NCBI RefSeq assembly: GCF_008520305.1
Contig: NZ_ML703263.1
Span: forward strand, 421,544-485,543
Reading direction: 5' to 3'
Length of the DNA: 64,000 bases
Source: Mesorhizobium sp. SARCC-RB16n
GTDB taxonomy: Bacteria > Pseudomonadota > Alphaproteobacteria > Rhizobiales > Rhizobiaceae
Shown: piece after piece, positions 44,333 through 55,531 of the stretch
Position numbering within the stretch: the first letter of the stretch is position 1
Layout of the letters: every line of letters begins with the position of its first letter
Made by a program: the position numbers and the translations under genes
The notes under the pieces: generated by a model
Databases searched by the model: none
Told to the model about the DNA's origin: nothing
Seen by the model: only the letters and a program-made list of their open reading frames with translations

Positions 44333-45607
44333 ATGACTGGGAAATTGCCGTTCGAAGCATTGTCGGTGGAGACGCTCGCAACACGTCTCGGCATGAACGA
44401 AGCGCTCTGCGCGAAGATCGGCAGGGACGCGAGCGCCTGGAAAGTCCGCGAAGTCGGGGACGGCAATCTGAACCTGGTGTTCATCGTCGAAGGCGCCAGT
44501 GGCGGCGCCATCGTCAAGCAGGCCCTGCCCTATGTCCGCCTCGTCGGCGACAGCTGGCCGCTGCCGCTCAAACGCTCCTTCTTCGAGTATCACGCGCTGA
44601 CCCGGCAAGAGGCGCGTGCGCCGGGTTCGGTGCCGGCGATCTACTACTTCGACGAGGTCCAGGCTCTGATCATCATGGAATATCTGGCGCCGCCACACAT
44701 CATTCTCAGGCGCGCCCTGATCGACGGGCGCCAGTTGCCGAACATTGCCAGGGATATCGGCCTGTTCATGGCCCGTACGCTGTTCCGCGGATCCGACCTG
44801 TCGATGGTGACCAAGGATCGCAAGGCGGACCTGGCGCTGTTCGCCGACAATATCGAACTCTGCGACATCACCGAGAACCTGGTGTTCTCAGACCCCTATT
44901 TCGACGCCAAGATGAACCGCCACACCAGTCCGCAGCTCGACGGGCTGGTGGCCGAGTTCCGGGCCGACCGCGACCTCAAGGTGGAGGCGCAACGGCTGAA
45001 GCACATCTTCGCCGCCAATGCCGAGACGCTTCTGCATGGCGACCTGCATTCCGGCTCGATCATGGTCACCGACCAGGAAACGCGGATGATCGATCCCGAG
45101 TTCGCCTTCTACGGCCCGATGGCGTTCGACGTCGGCATGCTGCTCGCCAATTTCTGGATGTCGTTCTTCTCGCAACGCGGGCATGAGCGGAAGGGCAAGC
45201 GCGATGCCATGCGCGCCTATCTGCTCGATGTCGTCGTCGAGACATGGGCGGTGTTCCGTGCCGAGTTCTCGCATCTGTGGCGCACCGAGCGGAACGGCAT
45301 GCTTTACCAGAAGAGCCTGTTCGAGGATCAGGGCGACAGGCTGGGCGCCGAGCAGGCACTCGATCATGTGCTGCACCAGATCTGGGACGATCTGCTCGGC
45401 TTTGCCGGCATCGAGGTGCACAGACGCATCCTCGGCCTCGCCCACAATGCGGACTTCGAGACCATTGCCGATGAAGATCTGCGCGCCAGTTGTGAGGCGA
45501 AGGCGCTGAAATTCGGCCGTCATATCGCCGTCAACCGGCGCCAGATCCATAGCATCGACGAGGTCAACAATCTGGCCGCGCTGATCGAACGGGAGAACAG
45601 CATTTGA
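44333..45607 (+). CDS. mtnK: S-methyl-5-thioribose kinase
   Basis: Kinase of 424 residues with a choline-kinase/APH-like fold that phosphorylates methylthioribose at C1 with ATP. Motifs are [11 protein letters not shown] (glycine loop), VKQALPYVR (ATP Lys), [12 protein letters not shown] (catalytic Asp, about residue 232) and [11 protein letters not shown] (metal Asp). I start at 44333 because GGAGGG is properly spaced for it, not for the ATG two codons earlier. It overlaps mtnA by four bases. Confidence 0.93.
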   Translation: MTGKLPFEALSVETLATRLGMNEALCAKIGRDASAWKVREVGDGNLNLVFIVEGASGGAIVKQALPYVRLVGDSWPLPLKRSFFEYHALTRQEARAPGSVPAIYYFDEVQALIIMEYLAPPHIILRRALIDGRQLPNIARDIGLFMARTLFRGSDLSMVTKDRKADLALFADNIELCDITENLVFSDPYFDAKMNRHTSPQLDGLVAEFRADRDLKVEAQRLKHIFAANAETLLHGDLHSGSIMVTDQETRMIDPEFAFYGPMAFDVGMLLANFWMSFFSQRGHERKGKRDAMRAYLLDVVVETWAVFRAEFSHLWRTERNGMLYQKSLFEDQGDRLGAEQALDHVLHQIWDDLLGFAGIEVHRRILGLAHNADFETIADEDLRASCEAKALKFGRHIAVNRRQIHSIDEVNNLAALIERENSI

Positions 45608-46698
45608 ACGTCGGCGAACGCCACTATCGGACCATCTGGCTGAGCGACGACGGCCGCTCGGTTGAGATCATCGACCAGCGCTGGCTGCCGCATGAATTCC
45701 GCGTCGAGAAGCTCGACACGGTCGCCGGCATCGCCACCGCGATCCGCGACATGTGGGTGCGCGGCGCACCGTTGATCGGGGTCACCGCGGCCTACGGCGT
45801 CGCCATGCAGATGGCGGATGATGCATCCGACGAAGCGCTCGACACTGTGTGGGAAACTCTGCACGAGACACGACCGACGGCAATCAACCTGCGCTGGGCG
45901 CTGGACGAGATGCGGCGTTTCCTGCAGCCTTTGCCGACAGAACAACGCGCCGCGGCCGCCTATCGGCGCGCCAGTGAAATCGCCGACGAGGACGTTGGGC
46001 TGAACCGCGCGATTGGCAAGAACGGCCTTGAAATCATCAAGGCGATCGCGGCGCACAAACAGCCCGGCGAGCCGGTCAACATCCTCACCCATTGCAATGC
46101 CGGCTGGCTGGCGACGGTCGACTACGGCACAGCGACTTCACCGATCTACCTCGCTGTCGAAGCTGGCATTCCCGTCCATGTCTATGTCGATGAAACACGC
46201 CCGCGCAACCAGGGCGCCCAACTGACCGCCTGGGAAATGGCCGGCCACGGGGTGCCGCACACGCTGATCGTCGACAATGCCGGCGGCCATCTGATGCAGC
46301 GCGGCGCGATCGACATGGTCATCGTCGGCACCGACCGCACCACCGCCGACGGCGATGTCTGCAACAAGATCGGCACCTATCTGAAGGCGCTCGCCGCAGC
46401 CGACAATGACGTGCCGTTCTATGTCGCGCTGCCCTCTCCCACCATCGACTGGACGGTGGGCGACGGCCTCGCCGAAATCCCGATCGAGGAGCGCTCGGGC
46501 GACGAGGTGTCGCTGGTCTGGGGCAAGACCGCCAAGGGCGAAATCGCCCAGGTGCGTGTGTCGCCCGAAGCAACACCGGCAAGGAACCCCGCCTTCGACG
46601 TGACGCCGGCACGGCTGGTGACCGGACTGATCACCGAGCGCGGCATCGCCAAGGCATCGCGCGAAGGGCTGATGGCGATGTTCCCCGAGCGGGGATAG
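45604..46698 (+). CDS. mtnA: S-methyl-5-thioribose-1-phosphate isomerase
   Basis: Isomerase of 364 residues of the eIF2B-like family. It turns methylthioribose 1-phosphate into methylthioribulose 1-phosphate. The catalytic Cys is in HCNAGWLA (about residue 163), the Asp in [11 protein letters not shown] (about 244), and [13 protein letters not shown] and NKIGTY are further family marks. The start is a TTG overlapping the mtnK stop, with GGGAG upstream. The later salvage genes mtnB, C, D and E are not in the window, so the product may go to an aldolase instead. Confidence 0.93.
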   Translation: MNVGERHYRTIWLSDDGRSVEIIDQRWLPHEFRVEKLDTVAGIATAIRDMWVRGAPLIGVTAAYGVAMQMADDASDEALDTVWETLHETRPTAINLRWALDEMRRFLQPLPTEQRAAAAYRRASEIADEDVGLNRAIGKNGLEIIKAIAAHKQPGEPVNILTHCNAGWLATVDYGTATSPIYLAVEAGIPVHVYVDETRPRNQGAQLTAWEMAGHGVPHTLIVDNAGGHLMQRGAIDMVIVGTDRTTADGDVCNKIGTYLKALAAADNDVPFYVALPSPTIDWTVGDGLAEIPIEERSGDEVSLVWGKTAKGEIAQVRVSPEATPARNPAFDVTPARLVTGLITERGIAKASREGLMAMFPERG

Positions 46699-46815
46699 CA
46701 GGACCGGGCGGCGTCATCCGTCAGAGCGGTCCAGCGATAGAATCGCCGATCCGCTCCAACTCTCTGTTTTTACGCAATTCCCGACGGAGCCCGCCGCACA
46801 CTTTCCTGAAATGCT

Positions 46816-47355
46816 TCAGTAGAGCGGCTTGCCCATGTGCTTCGGCGTCGGCCACTGCGCCGTGATCCCGGGCTGTACCGGCCGTTCGAGGTAGGTCGCC
46901 AGAACCACGTAGCTGCGCGTCGAGGTGACGCCGGGTGTCTCGTAGAGACGCAACAGCAGGCCTTCGAGTGCCTTGGTGTCCTCGGTACGCACCTTGAGCA
47001 AGACGCATGTATCGCCGGCGACGGTGTGGATCTCCTCGACTTCGGGATATTCCGAGATCGCCATCAATTCCGGGGTCTTGCCCCAGCCACTGGTGTCGAT
47101 GTGGACGAAGGTGAGCAGCGGCTTTCTCACCGCGTTGGGATCGATGATGGCGGCCGTACTGCGGATAGCGCCGCTGCGCCGAAGCCGCTTGACGCGCTCA
47201 TGCGCTGCCGGCGGCGACAGGCCGACGCGATCGCCGAGCTCGGCATAGCTGACCGTCGCGTCGTCGACCAGAACGCCTAATATCTTTCGGTCGGTCGCGT
47301 CGACATCCCGGGCCGCCGGCCTGTTCCGCGGAATGCCATCTGTTTCTTTATCCAT
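46816..47355 (-). CDS. Lrp/AsnC-family transcriptional regulator
   Basis: Regulator of 179 residues. The winged helix is clear (DATDRKILGVLVDDATVSYAELGDRVGL, then SPPAAHERVKRLRRSGAI), followed by the RAM ligand domain (VEEIHTVAGDTCVLLKVRTED). It probably senses an amino acid. It is divergent from an MFS transporter gene with 48 bases between, so it may regulate that exporter or importer. The start at 47355 (MDKETDG) is chosen; an upstream ATG at 47394 would overlap the transporter's promoter. Confidence 0.85.
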   Translation of the reverse strand: MDKETDGIPRNRPAARDVDATDRKILGVLVDDATVSYAELGDRVGLSPPAAHERVKRLRRSGAIRSTAAIIDPNAVRKPLLTFVHIDTSGWGKTPELMAISEYPEVEEIHTVAGDTCVLLKVRTEDTKALEGLLLRLYETPGVTSTRSYVVLATYLERPVQPGITAQWPTPKHMGKPLY

Positions 47356-47403
47356 ATCGACATTCCCGATTGTCACGGAATTTAATACGGCCATTATGAT
47401 GAT

Positions 47404-48579
47404 ATGTCGAACAATGATCAATCTGCAACCTTGGGCGCGGACACCAGGCCGCCCATCCCGGCCCTTGCCTATCTCCTGACCGGATGCATCGCCGTGATCG
47501 GCTCGAATTCGCTGGTGCTGGGCCCGATCGCTCCGTCGGTGGCCGTATCGTTCGCGACCAGCGTTCCCAGGGTGATGATGGCGGCGGCGGCCTTCGGCCT
47601 CGGCACATCGGCGAGCGCCCTGTTCCTGGCACGCCATATCGACCGGGTCGGGGCGCGCCGAATGCTGCAGGCGGCCTTGCTGCTGCTGGCACTGGCCTTA
47701 GTCGCCAGCGCGGCCGCGCCGACGGTGAGCGCGCTGGTTGCCGCGCAGCTTGTCGCAGGCATTGCCGCCGGTGTCGCCATGCCGGCAATCTATGCCAGTG
47801 CCGCGGCCATCGCCCCGCCTGGCCGCGAAAGCGGCACGATCGGCGTGGTGCTGACCGGATGGACGCTCAGCATGGTGGCCGGCGTTTCGCTGTCGGCGGT
47901 GCTTGCCGATCTCGTTCACTGGCGCGCCGTCTTCGCCGCCGTGGCGCTGCTTGCCACACTGGCGCTCTGCGGTCTCAGCGCATCGTCGCTCCCGGACGTC
48001 AGAAAGACCGGGCCGGCGCCCGCGCCGTTCGAGGCGCTGAACATCCCCGGCATTGTGCCGCTGCTGGTTGCCTGCGGCGCCTTCATGACCGCCTTCTACG
48101 GTGTCTATGGCTATCTTGGCGATCACCTTCATAGCGGACTTGGGCAGCCGGTCAGCGCCAACGGTCTGGCGGCCCTCGCCTACGGCGCAGGGTTTGGCAC
48201 GGCGGCGCTCTTCGACGGCACCATTGATCGCCTGGGCGCCCAGCGCGTCATGCCTTTCGCCTATCTTCTCGTCGCCATGGTCTACGTGGCGATCGCCGCG
48301 ACCAGCGACAGTTATGGCCTGACGCTCGCCATGGTTACCGCCTGGGGGCTTGCCAATCATTTCGGCCTGAACGTGCTGGTGATGCGCCTGTCGGCGCTCG
48401 ATCCGTCACGGCGGGGCACGATCATGGGTCTGAACAGCGCGGTGACCTATCTCGCGGTGTTCGTCGGCACCACCGGCTTCGGGCCGCTCTATTCCGGATT
48501 CGGCTTTACCACATGCGCGATGGTCGCGGCGGTGCTGATGCTGGTTGCAGCCTCGGCCGCAGCGTGGCGCACCCGATAG
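47404..48579 (+). CDS. MFS transporter
   Basis: Membrane carrier of 391 residues with 12 predicted helices. The MFS loop motif between helices 2 and 3 reads ARHIDRVGARR (about residues 78-88). The N-half helices (FGLGTSASALFLAR) resemble the DHA1/YdhP-type exporters. Divergence from a Lrp/AsnC regulator hints at export or uptake of an amino acid-like compound; nothing in the sequence fixes this. Confidence 0.8.
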   Translation: MSNNDQSATLGADTRPPIPALAYLLTGCIAVIGSNSLVLGPIAPSVAVSFATSVPRVMMAAAAFGLGTSASALFLARHIDRVGARRMLQAALLLLALALVASAAAPTVSALVAAQLVAGIAAGVAMPAIYASAAAIAPPGRESGTIGVVLTGWTLSMVAGVSLSAVLADLVHWRAVFAAVALLATLALCGLSASSLPDVRKTGPAPAPFEALNIPGIVPLLVACGAFMTAFYGVYGYLGDHLHSGLGQPVSANGLAALAYGAGFGTAALFDGTIDRLGAQRVMPFAYLLVAMVYVAIAATSDSYGLTLAMVTAWGLANHFGLNVLVMRLSALDPSRRGTIMGLNSAVTYLAVFVGTTGFGPLYSGFGFTTCAMVAAVLMLVAASAAAWRTR

Positions 48580-48683
48580 AGCCATCCTCTCATCGCATTG
48601 CTCCAGTCGACAGAACGTAATTGGCCAGCGGCCTCTGGCGCAGTTGACAGCGGCACCCCCATCCTTCCATACAGAGCCGTTAA

Positions 48684-49379
<696 letters not shown>

Positions 49380-49557
49380 AGCACTGAAGCCGGGTGGAAA
49401 TCCCGGTGACAGCCGGTAGTATCGGATGCATGTCGCCCAAAACTGCGCAGCGGTTTTGGGACAAGACATGCACAAGACAAAGACCTGGAAACGCGTCGCG
49501 TGAATTCATTTCAGCGCAATGGGTTTCCAGGAAACTGCCGAGTTCGGGAGGATGCCG

Positions 49558-50565
49558 GTGCAGACCAAGAAGATCATCAATGACGGCAACCGCGCCGTCG
49601 ACGAGATGCTCGAAGGGATCCTGGCCGCGCATTCTCGCCATCTCACAAGCGTGGAGGGCAGCCCGCGCTCGATCATCGCCCGCGACGGACCGCGGCCCGG
49701 CAAGGTCGGGCTGGTGATCGGCGGCGGCTCCGGCCACGAGCCAACCTTTCTCGGCTTTGTCGGCAAGGGGCTGGCGGACGCGGCGGCCATCGGCAACGTC
49801 TTTGCCTCGCCACCACCGGATCCGATCCTCGAATGCGCCAAGGCGGTCAGCGGCGGCGCCGGCGTCCTGTTCATGTACGGCAACTATGCCGGCGACGTGA
49901 TGAATTTCGACATGGCGGCCGAGATGGCCGGCATGGACGATATCGAGGTGCGCACCGTATTGACCACCGACGACGTCGCCTCGGCACCGCTTGACCAGCG
50001 GCAGAAGCGCCGTGGTGTCGCCGGCAATTTCTTCATCTTCAAGGCGGCCGGCGCGGCCTGCGACCTCATGCTCTCCCTCGATGAATGCGAACGCATCGCG
50101 CGCAAGGCCAACGACCGCACCTTCACCATGGGCGTGGCACTGTCGCCCTGCTCGCTGCCGCAGACGCGGCGGCCGAACTTCGAGATCGGCGCGGACGAGA
50201 TGGAGATCGGCATGGGCATCCATGGCGAACCCGGCATCGCGCGCGGCAAGCTCGGGACCGCCGATGAGATCACCGACGAGATGGTCGACAAGATTTTAGC
50301 CGAGATGGCGCCGAAGCGCGGCGACAAGGTCGCGGTGCTGGTCAATTCGCTGGGATCGACGCCGCTGATGGAGCTCTACATCATGAACCGCCGGGTCAGG
50401 CAGAGGCTCGATGCAATCGGCGTTTCCGTCCACGCGACCTGGGTCGGCAATTACTGCACGTCGCTGGAAATGGCCGGTGCTTCGGTGACGCTGTTCCATC
50501 TCGATGAAGAATTGCAGGCGATGCTCGACCAGCCCTGCGACTGCGCCATGTTCCGCGCCGGCTGA
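49558..50565 (+). CDS. dhaK: Dihydroxyacetone-type kinase, substrate-binding subunit
   Basis: Subunit of 335 residues that binds a short ketose covalently. GGGSGHEPTFLGFVG (about residue 57) is the phosphate/ketose loop, and the His that forms the hemiaminal is in MGIHGEPG (about 222). The usual start MQTKKIIN is matched by the GTG at 49558, which has GGGAGG six bases before; the ATG at 49552 is too close to that site. With DhaL next door and no DhaM, the pair should use ATP rather than the PTS. Near ery isomerase genes, erythrulose is as likely a substrate as dihydroxyacetone. Confidence 0.88.
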   Translation: MQTKKIINDGNRAVDEMLEGILAAHSRHLTSVEGSPRSIIARDGPRPGKVGLVIGGGSGHEPTFLGFVGKGLADAAAIGNVFASPPPDPILECAKAVSGGAGVLFMYGNYAGDVMNFDMAAEMAGMDDIEVRTVLTTDDVASAPLDQRQKRRGVAGNFFIFKAAGAACDLMLSLDECERIARKANDRTFTMGVALSPCSLPQTRRPNFEIGADEMEIGMGIHGEPGIARGKLGTADEITDEMVDKILAEMAPKRGDKVAVLVNSLGSTPLMELYIMNRRVRQRLDAIGVSVHATWVGNYCTSLEMAGASVTLFHLDEELQAMLDQPCDCAMFRAG

Positions 50566-50575
50566 GGAGCGTTCC

Positions 50576-51211
50576 ATGACCATCGGTGCCTCCGACCTGA
50601 AAAGAATGTTCGACGCCATCGCGGTGGCAATCGAAGCAGACAGGGACCGGCTTTGCCAACTCGACGGCGCCATCGGCGACGCCGACCATGGCATTGCCAT
50701 GGCGCTCGGATTCAACGCCGTGCGCGATGCGCTGGCATCGCTCGACCTTGCGGCGACCGAGCCGACCGCGCTCCTCAACACGGCAGCGAAATCGTTTCTC
50801 AATGCCGTCGGCGCGTCCTGCGGTCCACTCTATGCCACGGCCTTCATGCGCGCCGCCGCCGCCGTCAAGGGCAAGGCGACGCTGGCGGACGCCGAATTCG
50901 TCGCGCTGCTGCAGGCCATGGCGCAAGGCATCAAGGATCGCGGCAAGGCCGAGATCGGCGAAAAGACAATGATCGACGCCTGGCAACCCGGGGCAGAAGC
51001 GGCCATCGCTGCAAATGCGGCCGGCAAGCCTTTGGCGGAAAGCCTTGGGTCAGCCCTTGCCGCCGCCGAGCGCGGCGCGGAAGCGACAAAGCACATGATC
51101 GCGGCCAAAGGCCGTTCCTCGCGGCTCGGCGAGCGGTCGCTTGGCCACATGGATCCGGGCGCTGCATCGGCCGTCACCGTCATCCATGCCATGACAAAAA
51201 GCATGGGCTAA
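50576..51211 (+). CDS. dhaL: Dihydroxyacetone-type kinase, nucleotide-binding subunit
   Basis: Helical-barrel subunit of 211 residues that holds Mg-ATP and phosphorylates the ketose on DhaK. The metal Asp cluster is in LDGAIGDADHGIAM (about residues 26-39), with GASCGPLYATAF and GRSSRLGERSLGHMDPGA as the other nucleotide contacts. GAGGAGC precedes the ATG, ten bases after the dhaK stop. Together they make one kinase. Confidence 0.88.
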   Translation: MTIGASDLKRMFDAIAVAIEADRDRLCQLDGAIGDADHGIAMALGFNAVRDALASLDLAATEPTALLNTAAKSFLNAVGASCGPLYATAFMRAAAAVKGKATLADAEFVALLQAMAQGIKDRGKAEIGEKTMIDAWQPGAEAAIAANAAGKPLAESLGSALAAAERGAEATKHMIAAKGRSSRLGERSLGHMDPGAASAVTVIHAMTKSMG

Positions 51212-51306
51212 CGCCTCACACCGACCAACCACCGCGCAGGGCCGCGCCACCCATAGGGATTGCCGCTTCAGGCACCCACGGGAGGCACGGCCGTGCCAAT
51301 GCCCGG

Positions 51307-53233
51307 CTATAGCTTCAGATCGAAATTGATCTTGAAGGTATGTCCCTGCGCGTCCCTGGCGATCTGGCCGGAATAGGACGCACCCAGCGTGGCGTTGGAC
51401 GACAGGAGAACGTCGAACCCGGTTTCGAGCGCCAGCGCATCCCTGGCGATCGGCACGCCCGAAATGGTGAAGGATGCTTCGGTGTTGAAGGTCAGATTTG
51501 AGGTCGGACCGACGTCGCCATAGGCGTGCTGCCAGCCCAGCATGCCGTGCAGGGGCAGCCTTGGTCGCGCCCGTGTCGAACTGGGTCGAGGCCCGAACGC
51601 CGAACGTCGAGAAGGTTTTTTCGGTGCTCGTCCCCTGAGCTGACAGTGCCGATGTCGTGCCGCCGGTTTCAGTGAAGCTATCGGCCTTCAGATGGACATA
51701 GGCGAGGTTGGCGAAGGGCTCGAAGGCATTGCGGCCAATGTCGAACCGGTAGGACACTTCGCTGAAAGCCTGCGCCGTTGCGGCATTGTAGTCGGCCGAG
51801 AGCTGTTCGCTGAAGGCGGGGAAGACGACGCTGCGCCTGGTCTCGATGTCATGCCAGCCATAGATCGCGCCGGCGCGGAAACCGAACTGGCCCAACTGCG
51901 TGCCGGCATAGACACCGAGATTGTAGTTGTCGCTCGAGCCCGACGAGGCGCGGTCGGTGACATCGAAGCTCGAGTGGCTGTAGCCGCCAAGCACGCCGAG
52001 CCTCCAGTTTCCGAGAGGTGCGTCGGCGCCGCCGATGAATCCAGCGGTGTTGCGGCCGAAGGCGGCGGCATCGCCGGAAGCCTTCGCATCGCCGGTCATC
52101 GCAAGCGCCTCGCTCCAGATCACGATGCCGTCGGCGGTGGAGGGCGCGGCGTGCATGCCGCCGGCGTCGATGCTGGCGGTCGTCAGGACAGGGGCGGAGA
52201 CCCCGTCGAAGGCGGATTGCAATCGACTGTTTGCCGCATCCCGCGCGAAGCGGCTGTCTTCGACCAGCGCGCCATTGATGTCGGCATGAATCTCCCCGGA
52301 GAGCGCGTTTCCATAGGGGCGCAGATAGCGATAGAAGCCAACCGCTTCTTCGTCAGGGTTGCCCTCCAGCGCTTCGCGATTGAGGATGTACATCGACCAG
52401 CCATCCTTCGTCTGGTTGAAGGAAAGACCCTCGATTTCCTGCTCGCCGTCGATTTTCAGATTGCCGAGATTCTCGACTTCGCCCGTCTTGAGGTTTGCCC
52501 GGTAGATGATCTTGTCGTCATTGTCGGTGGAAAAATACATCCAGCCGCCGAGCAGCTTGCCGCCCTGTGCCTGGTCGATGGTATGGGTCAGCGGGATGTA
52601 TTCCTTGAAGCTCCAGTCCGACAGATTGTAGACGGCGATCTCGGTCGCGTTTTCATAGGCCATGCCGTAGCCGAGGCCATTCTTGGCGTCGACAGCCACC
52701 CAGCTGGCAATGTCATGGATGCCGTGAGGCGGATTGAGCGAAAAAGCCTGGCCGGTGAAGCTCAGGTCACTCGCGCGGTACACCGCGAAGACCGGGTTTT
52801 CGTATTTGCCGCCGGTGACCGGGTCGCGCTGGCTCGAGTCCAGCGAAATGTAGAGCAGCCCGTCGGCATAATCGATATCGCCGATATGGTTCAGCCCGAT
52901 GTCGGAATATTGCGACGGAAGCTTGAGAGCGTCGGGAATGGCAGGCGAGACATGCATGGAGGGGTTGTAGTTCCTGTCCGTGCGCTCGAGGATATTGGTG
53001 CCGGAGAAATACCAGTTCGTGCCGTCCGTGGTCACGCCCTGCTGTTTTGAGGATATCGCGTCACCGGTGAAGGTCGTCTTCTCGACCATGATCCAGGGCT
53101 CGACGGCAAACGCCGGCACCGACGTCATGGCAAGGGCGCTGGACAGGACAATGCAGGAGGTTATGGTTTTCGGAAGGCGGGCCGTTCCCTTGAGGGCGGC
53201 TTTGCCGGTGAGATCAATCATCTTGGGAGACAT
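51307..53233 (-). pseudogene. Autotransporter with propeller-like passenger, frameshifted near 51560
   Basis: A type V secreted protein of about 641 residues if mended. It has a signal peptide (LPKTITSCIVLSSALAMTSVPAFA). The passenger (~30-340) is globular and looks like a beta-propeller, with repeats such as IGDIDYADGLLYISLD, ASWVAVDAKNGLGYG and GGWMYFSTDNDDKIIY. From about 347 on there is an autotransporter barrel (GNWRLGVLGGYSHSS; GWHDIETRR). The barrel is broken: one extra base at 51559-51560 puts the last ~84 residues (LPLHGMLGWQHAYGDV to FKINFDLKL) in another frame. This may be a true mutation, phase switching or a sequencing error. Without the last strands the barrel should not assemble. 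Confidence 0.72.
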
Positions 53234-53431
53234 TTTTGGCGCGTTCCTGTTGGTGTGTATGATCGACGGCTCGACGCGCACGACATCGACCAACGACGGC
53301 AAGGCGCCGTCGGCGATGACAAGACTCGAGATTTTTTGTGGCTCTTCGGGTGCTATCTGCGCTTTGGTTCGTCGATCGCTCTGGCGGGAGGTTCAACGAT
53401 GTGCTCACTAGGATGGGCACGTGACAATCGT

Positions 53432-54220
53432 ATGAATAATGAGAATAGTATGAAGATTTCGAACGCCCCTCCCCGGGCACCCCGGATGACCTCGCGGATG
53501 GCCGGTTCATCCCATTCCGGCCTTCATGCGAGACTGCTCAACGAGATTGGTCTCAGCATCGTGCGCGGCGAATTGGTTCCGGGCGACCAGTTGCCGAATG
53601 GCGACGACTGGAGCGCCTCCTATGGCGCAAGCCGCACCGGCCTGCGTGAAGTCGTCAAGGTGCTGGCGGGCAAGGGCATGGTGGAAATGCGCCCTCGTAC
53701 GGGGACACGCGTGCGCCCCCGCAAGGATTGGAATTTCCTCGATCCGGACGTGCTGCTGTGGCGTTTCGGTTCGAGAACGACGGCCGAGGAGGCGCGCTCC
53801 CTGTTCGAACTGCGCCGCGCGATCGAGCCGACGGCAGGTGGGCTGGCCGCGGAGCGCGCCAGTCCGGTGCAGATCGCCGAATTGCGGGCACTCCTCGAAG
53901 AGATGGAACGGGCCGGCGACGACGGCGAACGCTTCGCCGTACCGGATCTGGCTTTCCACCAGGCGATCCTGCACATGTCGGGCAACGAGCTGATCGGCTC
54001 GCTCGCCGCCCTGATCGAGACCGCACTGGTGATCAGCTTCCGGCTGTCGGACGACAATCCGGCCGGTCAGCGCCACTCGCTCGGCCTGCATCGGCGGATC
54101 GTGGAGAACATCGAAAAGCGCGATCCGGCCGCCACCAGCAAGCTGTTGGTCGAGCTGCTGGACGGGGCGGAAGAGGACGTGCGCCGCTCCCTTGCGGCCA
54201 GGCTTGGCAGACAGAAATAG
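53432..54220 (+). CDS. FadR-family (GntR, FCD domain) transcriptional regulator
   Basis: Regulator of about 262 residues. The winged helix-turn-helix is at ~30-100 (GLSIVRGELVPGDQLPNGDDW, then ASRTGLREVVKVLAGKGMVE and RPRTGTRVRPR), followed by an all-helical FCD ligand domain (ELRRAIEPTAGGLAAERA; DLAFHQAILHMSGNE; HRRIVENIEKRD with metal His and Asp positions). Such proteins often sense sugar acids. The start is unsure: ATGs at 53432 and 53450 both lack a clear site. It is divergent from the autotransporter gene and convergent with eryI. Confidence 0.82.
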   Translation: MNNENSMKISNAPPRAPRMTSRMAGSSHSGLHARLLNEIGLSIVRGELVPGDQLPNGDDWSASYGASRTGLREVVKVLAGKGMVEMRPRTGTRVRPRKDWNFLDPDVLLWRFGSRTTAEEARSLFELRRAIEPTAGGLAAERASPVQIAELRALLEEMERAGDDGERFAVPDLAFHQAILHMSGNELIGSLAALIETALVISFRLSDDNPAGQRHSLGLHRRIVENIEKRDPAATSKLLVELLDGAEEDVRRSLAARLGRQK

Positions 54221-54284
54221 GGCCAGCCTTGCCGCACACACCCAGCGGCCAAAGTGGCCCCAGCCTATGCCGGGAACCTGCGAG

Positions 54285-54728
54285 TCACACGGGCTTTGCC
54301 GCGTCGAGCCTGTCGATCGCCTGGACGTTGCCGACCGACGGACCCTTCTCGTCGAACTCCGAGGCCAGCCACGTATCGACGATGGCCTTGGCCAGTTCCG
54401 GACCGATGACGCGTGCGCCCATGGTGATGATCTGGGCGTTGTTGGACTTCGCCGCACGCTCGGCCGAATAGGTGTCGTGGGTGAGCGCCGCGCGGATGCC
54501 CGGCACCTTGTTGGCCGAGATCGAGACGCCGATGCCGGTACCGCAGAACAGGATGCCGCGATCGTTCTCGCCTTCGACGATCGTCAGGGCAAGTTTCTGC
54601 GACAGGTCGGCATAGAAGCCGGCCTGGCTGAGGTCGCTGACGGTGAGGCCGGGCTTGGTCGCCAGATGCGCGGCGATGACATCGAGCAGCGGCTTGCCGG
54701 CGCTGTCGGCTCCGATGGCTATTTTCAT
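54285..54728 (-). CDS. eryI: RpiB-type isomerase, D-erythrose-4-phosphate isomerase
   Basis: Protein of 147 residues with the RpiB/LacAB fold: [14 protein letters not shown] at the N-terminus, [20 protein letters not shown] with the catalytic Cys (about residue 66), and [15 protein letters not shown]. In Brucella and Rhizobium this RpiB homologue, renamed EryI, makes D-erythrose 4-phosphate in the last step of erythritol use. The gene order DeoR-tpi-rpiB here equals the known eryR-tpiB-rpiB set. AAAGGA precedes the ATG. Confidence 0.88.
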   Translation of the reverse strand: MKIAIGADSAGKPLLDVIAAHLATKPGLTVSDLSQAGFYADLSQKLALTIVEGENDRGILFCGTGIGVSISANKVPGIRAALTHDTYSAERAAKSNNAQIITMGARVIGPELAKAIVDTWLASEFDEKGPSVGNVQAIDRLDAAKPV

Positions 54729-54754
54729 TTTTTGTCCTTTCCGGTTCGATTGAT

Positions 54755-55513
54755 TCAAATCGCGGCTGACGCGCGGCGCAGGATGTCTATGTAGCCTTCG
54801 GCCTGCCAGGCGGAGCGGCCGATGAACAGGCCGTCGATGTTGGGCTGGCCGATCAGTTCCGCGGCATTGCTGGGATTGACGCTGCCGCCATAGAGCACCG
54901 GCGGCACGGACGACAGCAGGCCGCCGGCGACCTTCTTGATCAGCGCCTGCTGCTGGTCGGCATAGTCGGAACTGGCCGGAATGCCCTTGTCGCCGATCGC
55001 CCAGACCGGCTCGTAGGCGAACAGGATTTTTGCTGCCCTCGCCTCGCCCTCGAGGAATTGCAATGCGCCCTCGACCTGGCTGGTCAGCACCGCATCGGCC
55101 TTGCCGCTTTGGCGCTCGGCCAGCGTCTCGCCGAAGCAGATCAGCGGTGTCAGTCCATGCTTGACCGCAGCCGCCGTCTTCAGGCCGACCGTGCGATCGG
55201 TCTCGCCGAAATGTTCGCGACGCTCGCTGTGACCAAGTTCGACCAGGTCGAGGCCGCAATCGTTCAGCATCACCGGCGAGATCTCGCCGGTCCAGGCGCC
55301 GGCGTCGGCCCAATGCATGTTCTGCGCGCCGACCTTGACGCGCGTTGCCGACAGCGCCTGCCTGACCTCGCGCACCGCCGTGAAGGGCGGGACGACGAAA
55401 GGCTGGATGCGTTCGTCGAAACCCGGCACGAAGCCGGCCAGCGTCCCGGCAAAATCAAGCGCCTCGGCGAGCGTCTTGTTCATCTTCCAGCTTGTACCGA
55501 CCCAGTAAACCAC
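54755..55513 (-). CDS. eryH: Triose-phosphate isomerase-like enzyme, 3-tetrulose-4-phosphate isomerase
   Basis: TIM-barrel protein of 252 residues with the triose phosphate isomerase catalytic set: SWKMN (Lys ~10), VELGHSERR (His ~93) and [12 protein letters not shown] (Glu ~168). It is the TpiA2/TpiB type, shown in Brucella to isomerise D-3-tetrulose 4-phosphate (EryH). The start is a GTG with AAGGAG upstream. It lies between the DeoR-type regulator and eryI, 18-26 bases from each, clearly one operon. Confidence 0.9.
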   Translation of the reverse strand: MVYWVGTSWKMNKTLAEALDFAGTLAGFVPGFDERIQPFVVPPFTAVREVRQALSATRVKVGAQNMHWADAGAWTGEISPVMLNDCGLDLVELGHSERREHFGETDRTVGLKTAAAVKHGLTPLICFGETLAERQSGKADAVLTSQVEGALQFLEGEARAAKILFAYEPVWAIGDKGIPASSDYADQQQALIKKVAGGLLSSVPPVLYGGSVNPSNAAELIGQPNIDGLFIGRSAWQAEGYIDILRRASAAI

Positions 55514-55531
55514 GCGTACTCTCCTTGACCC

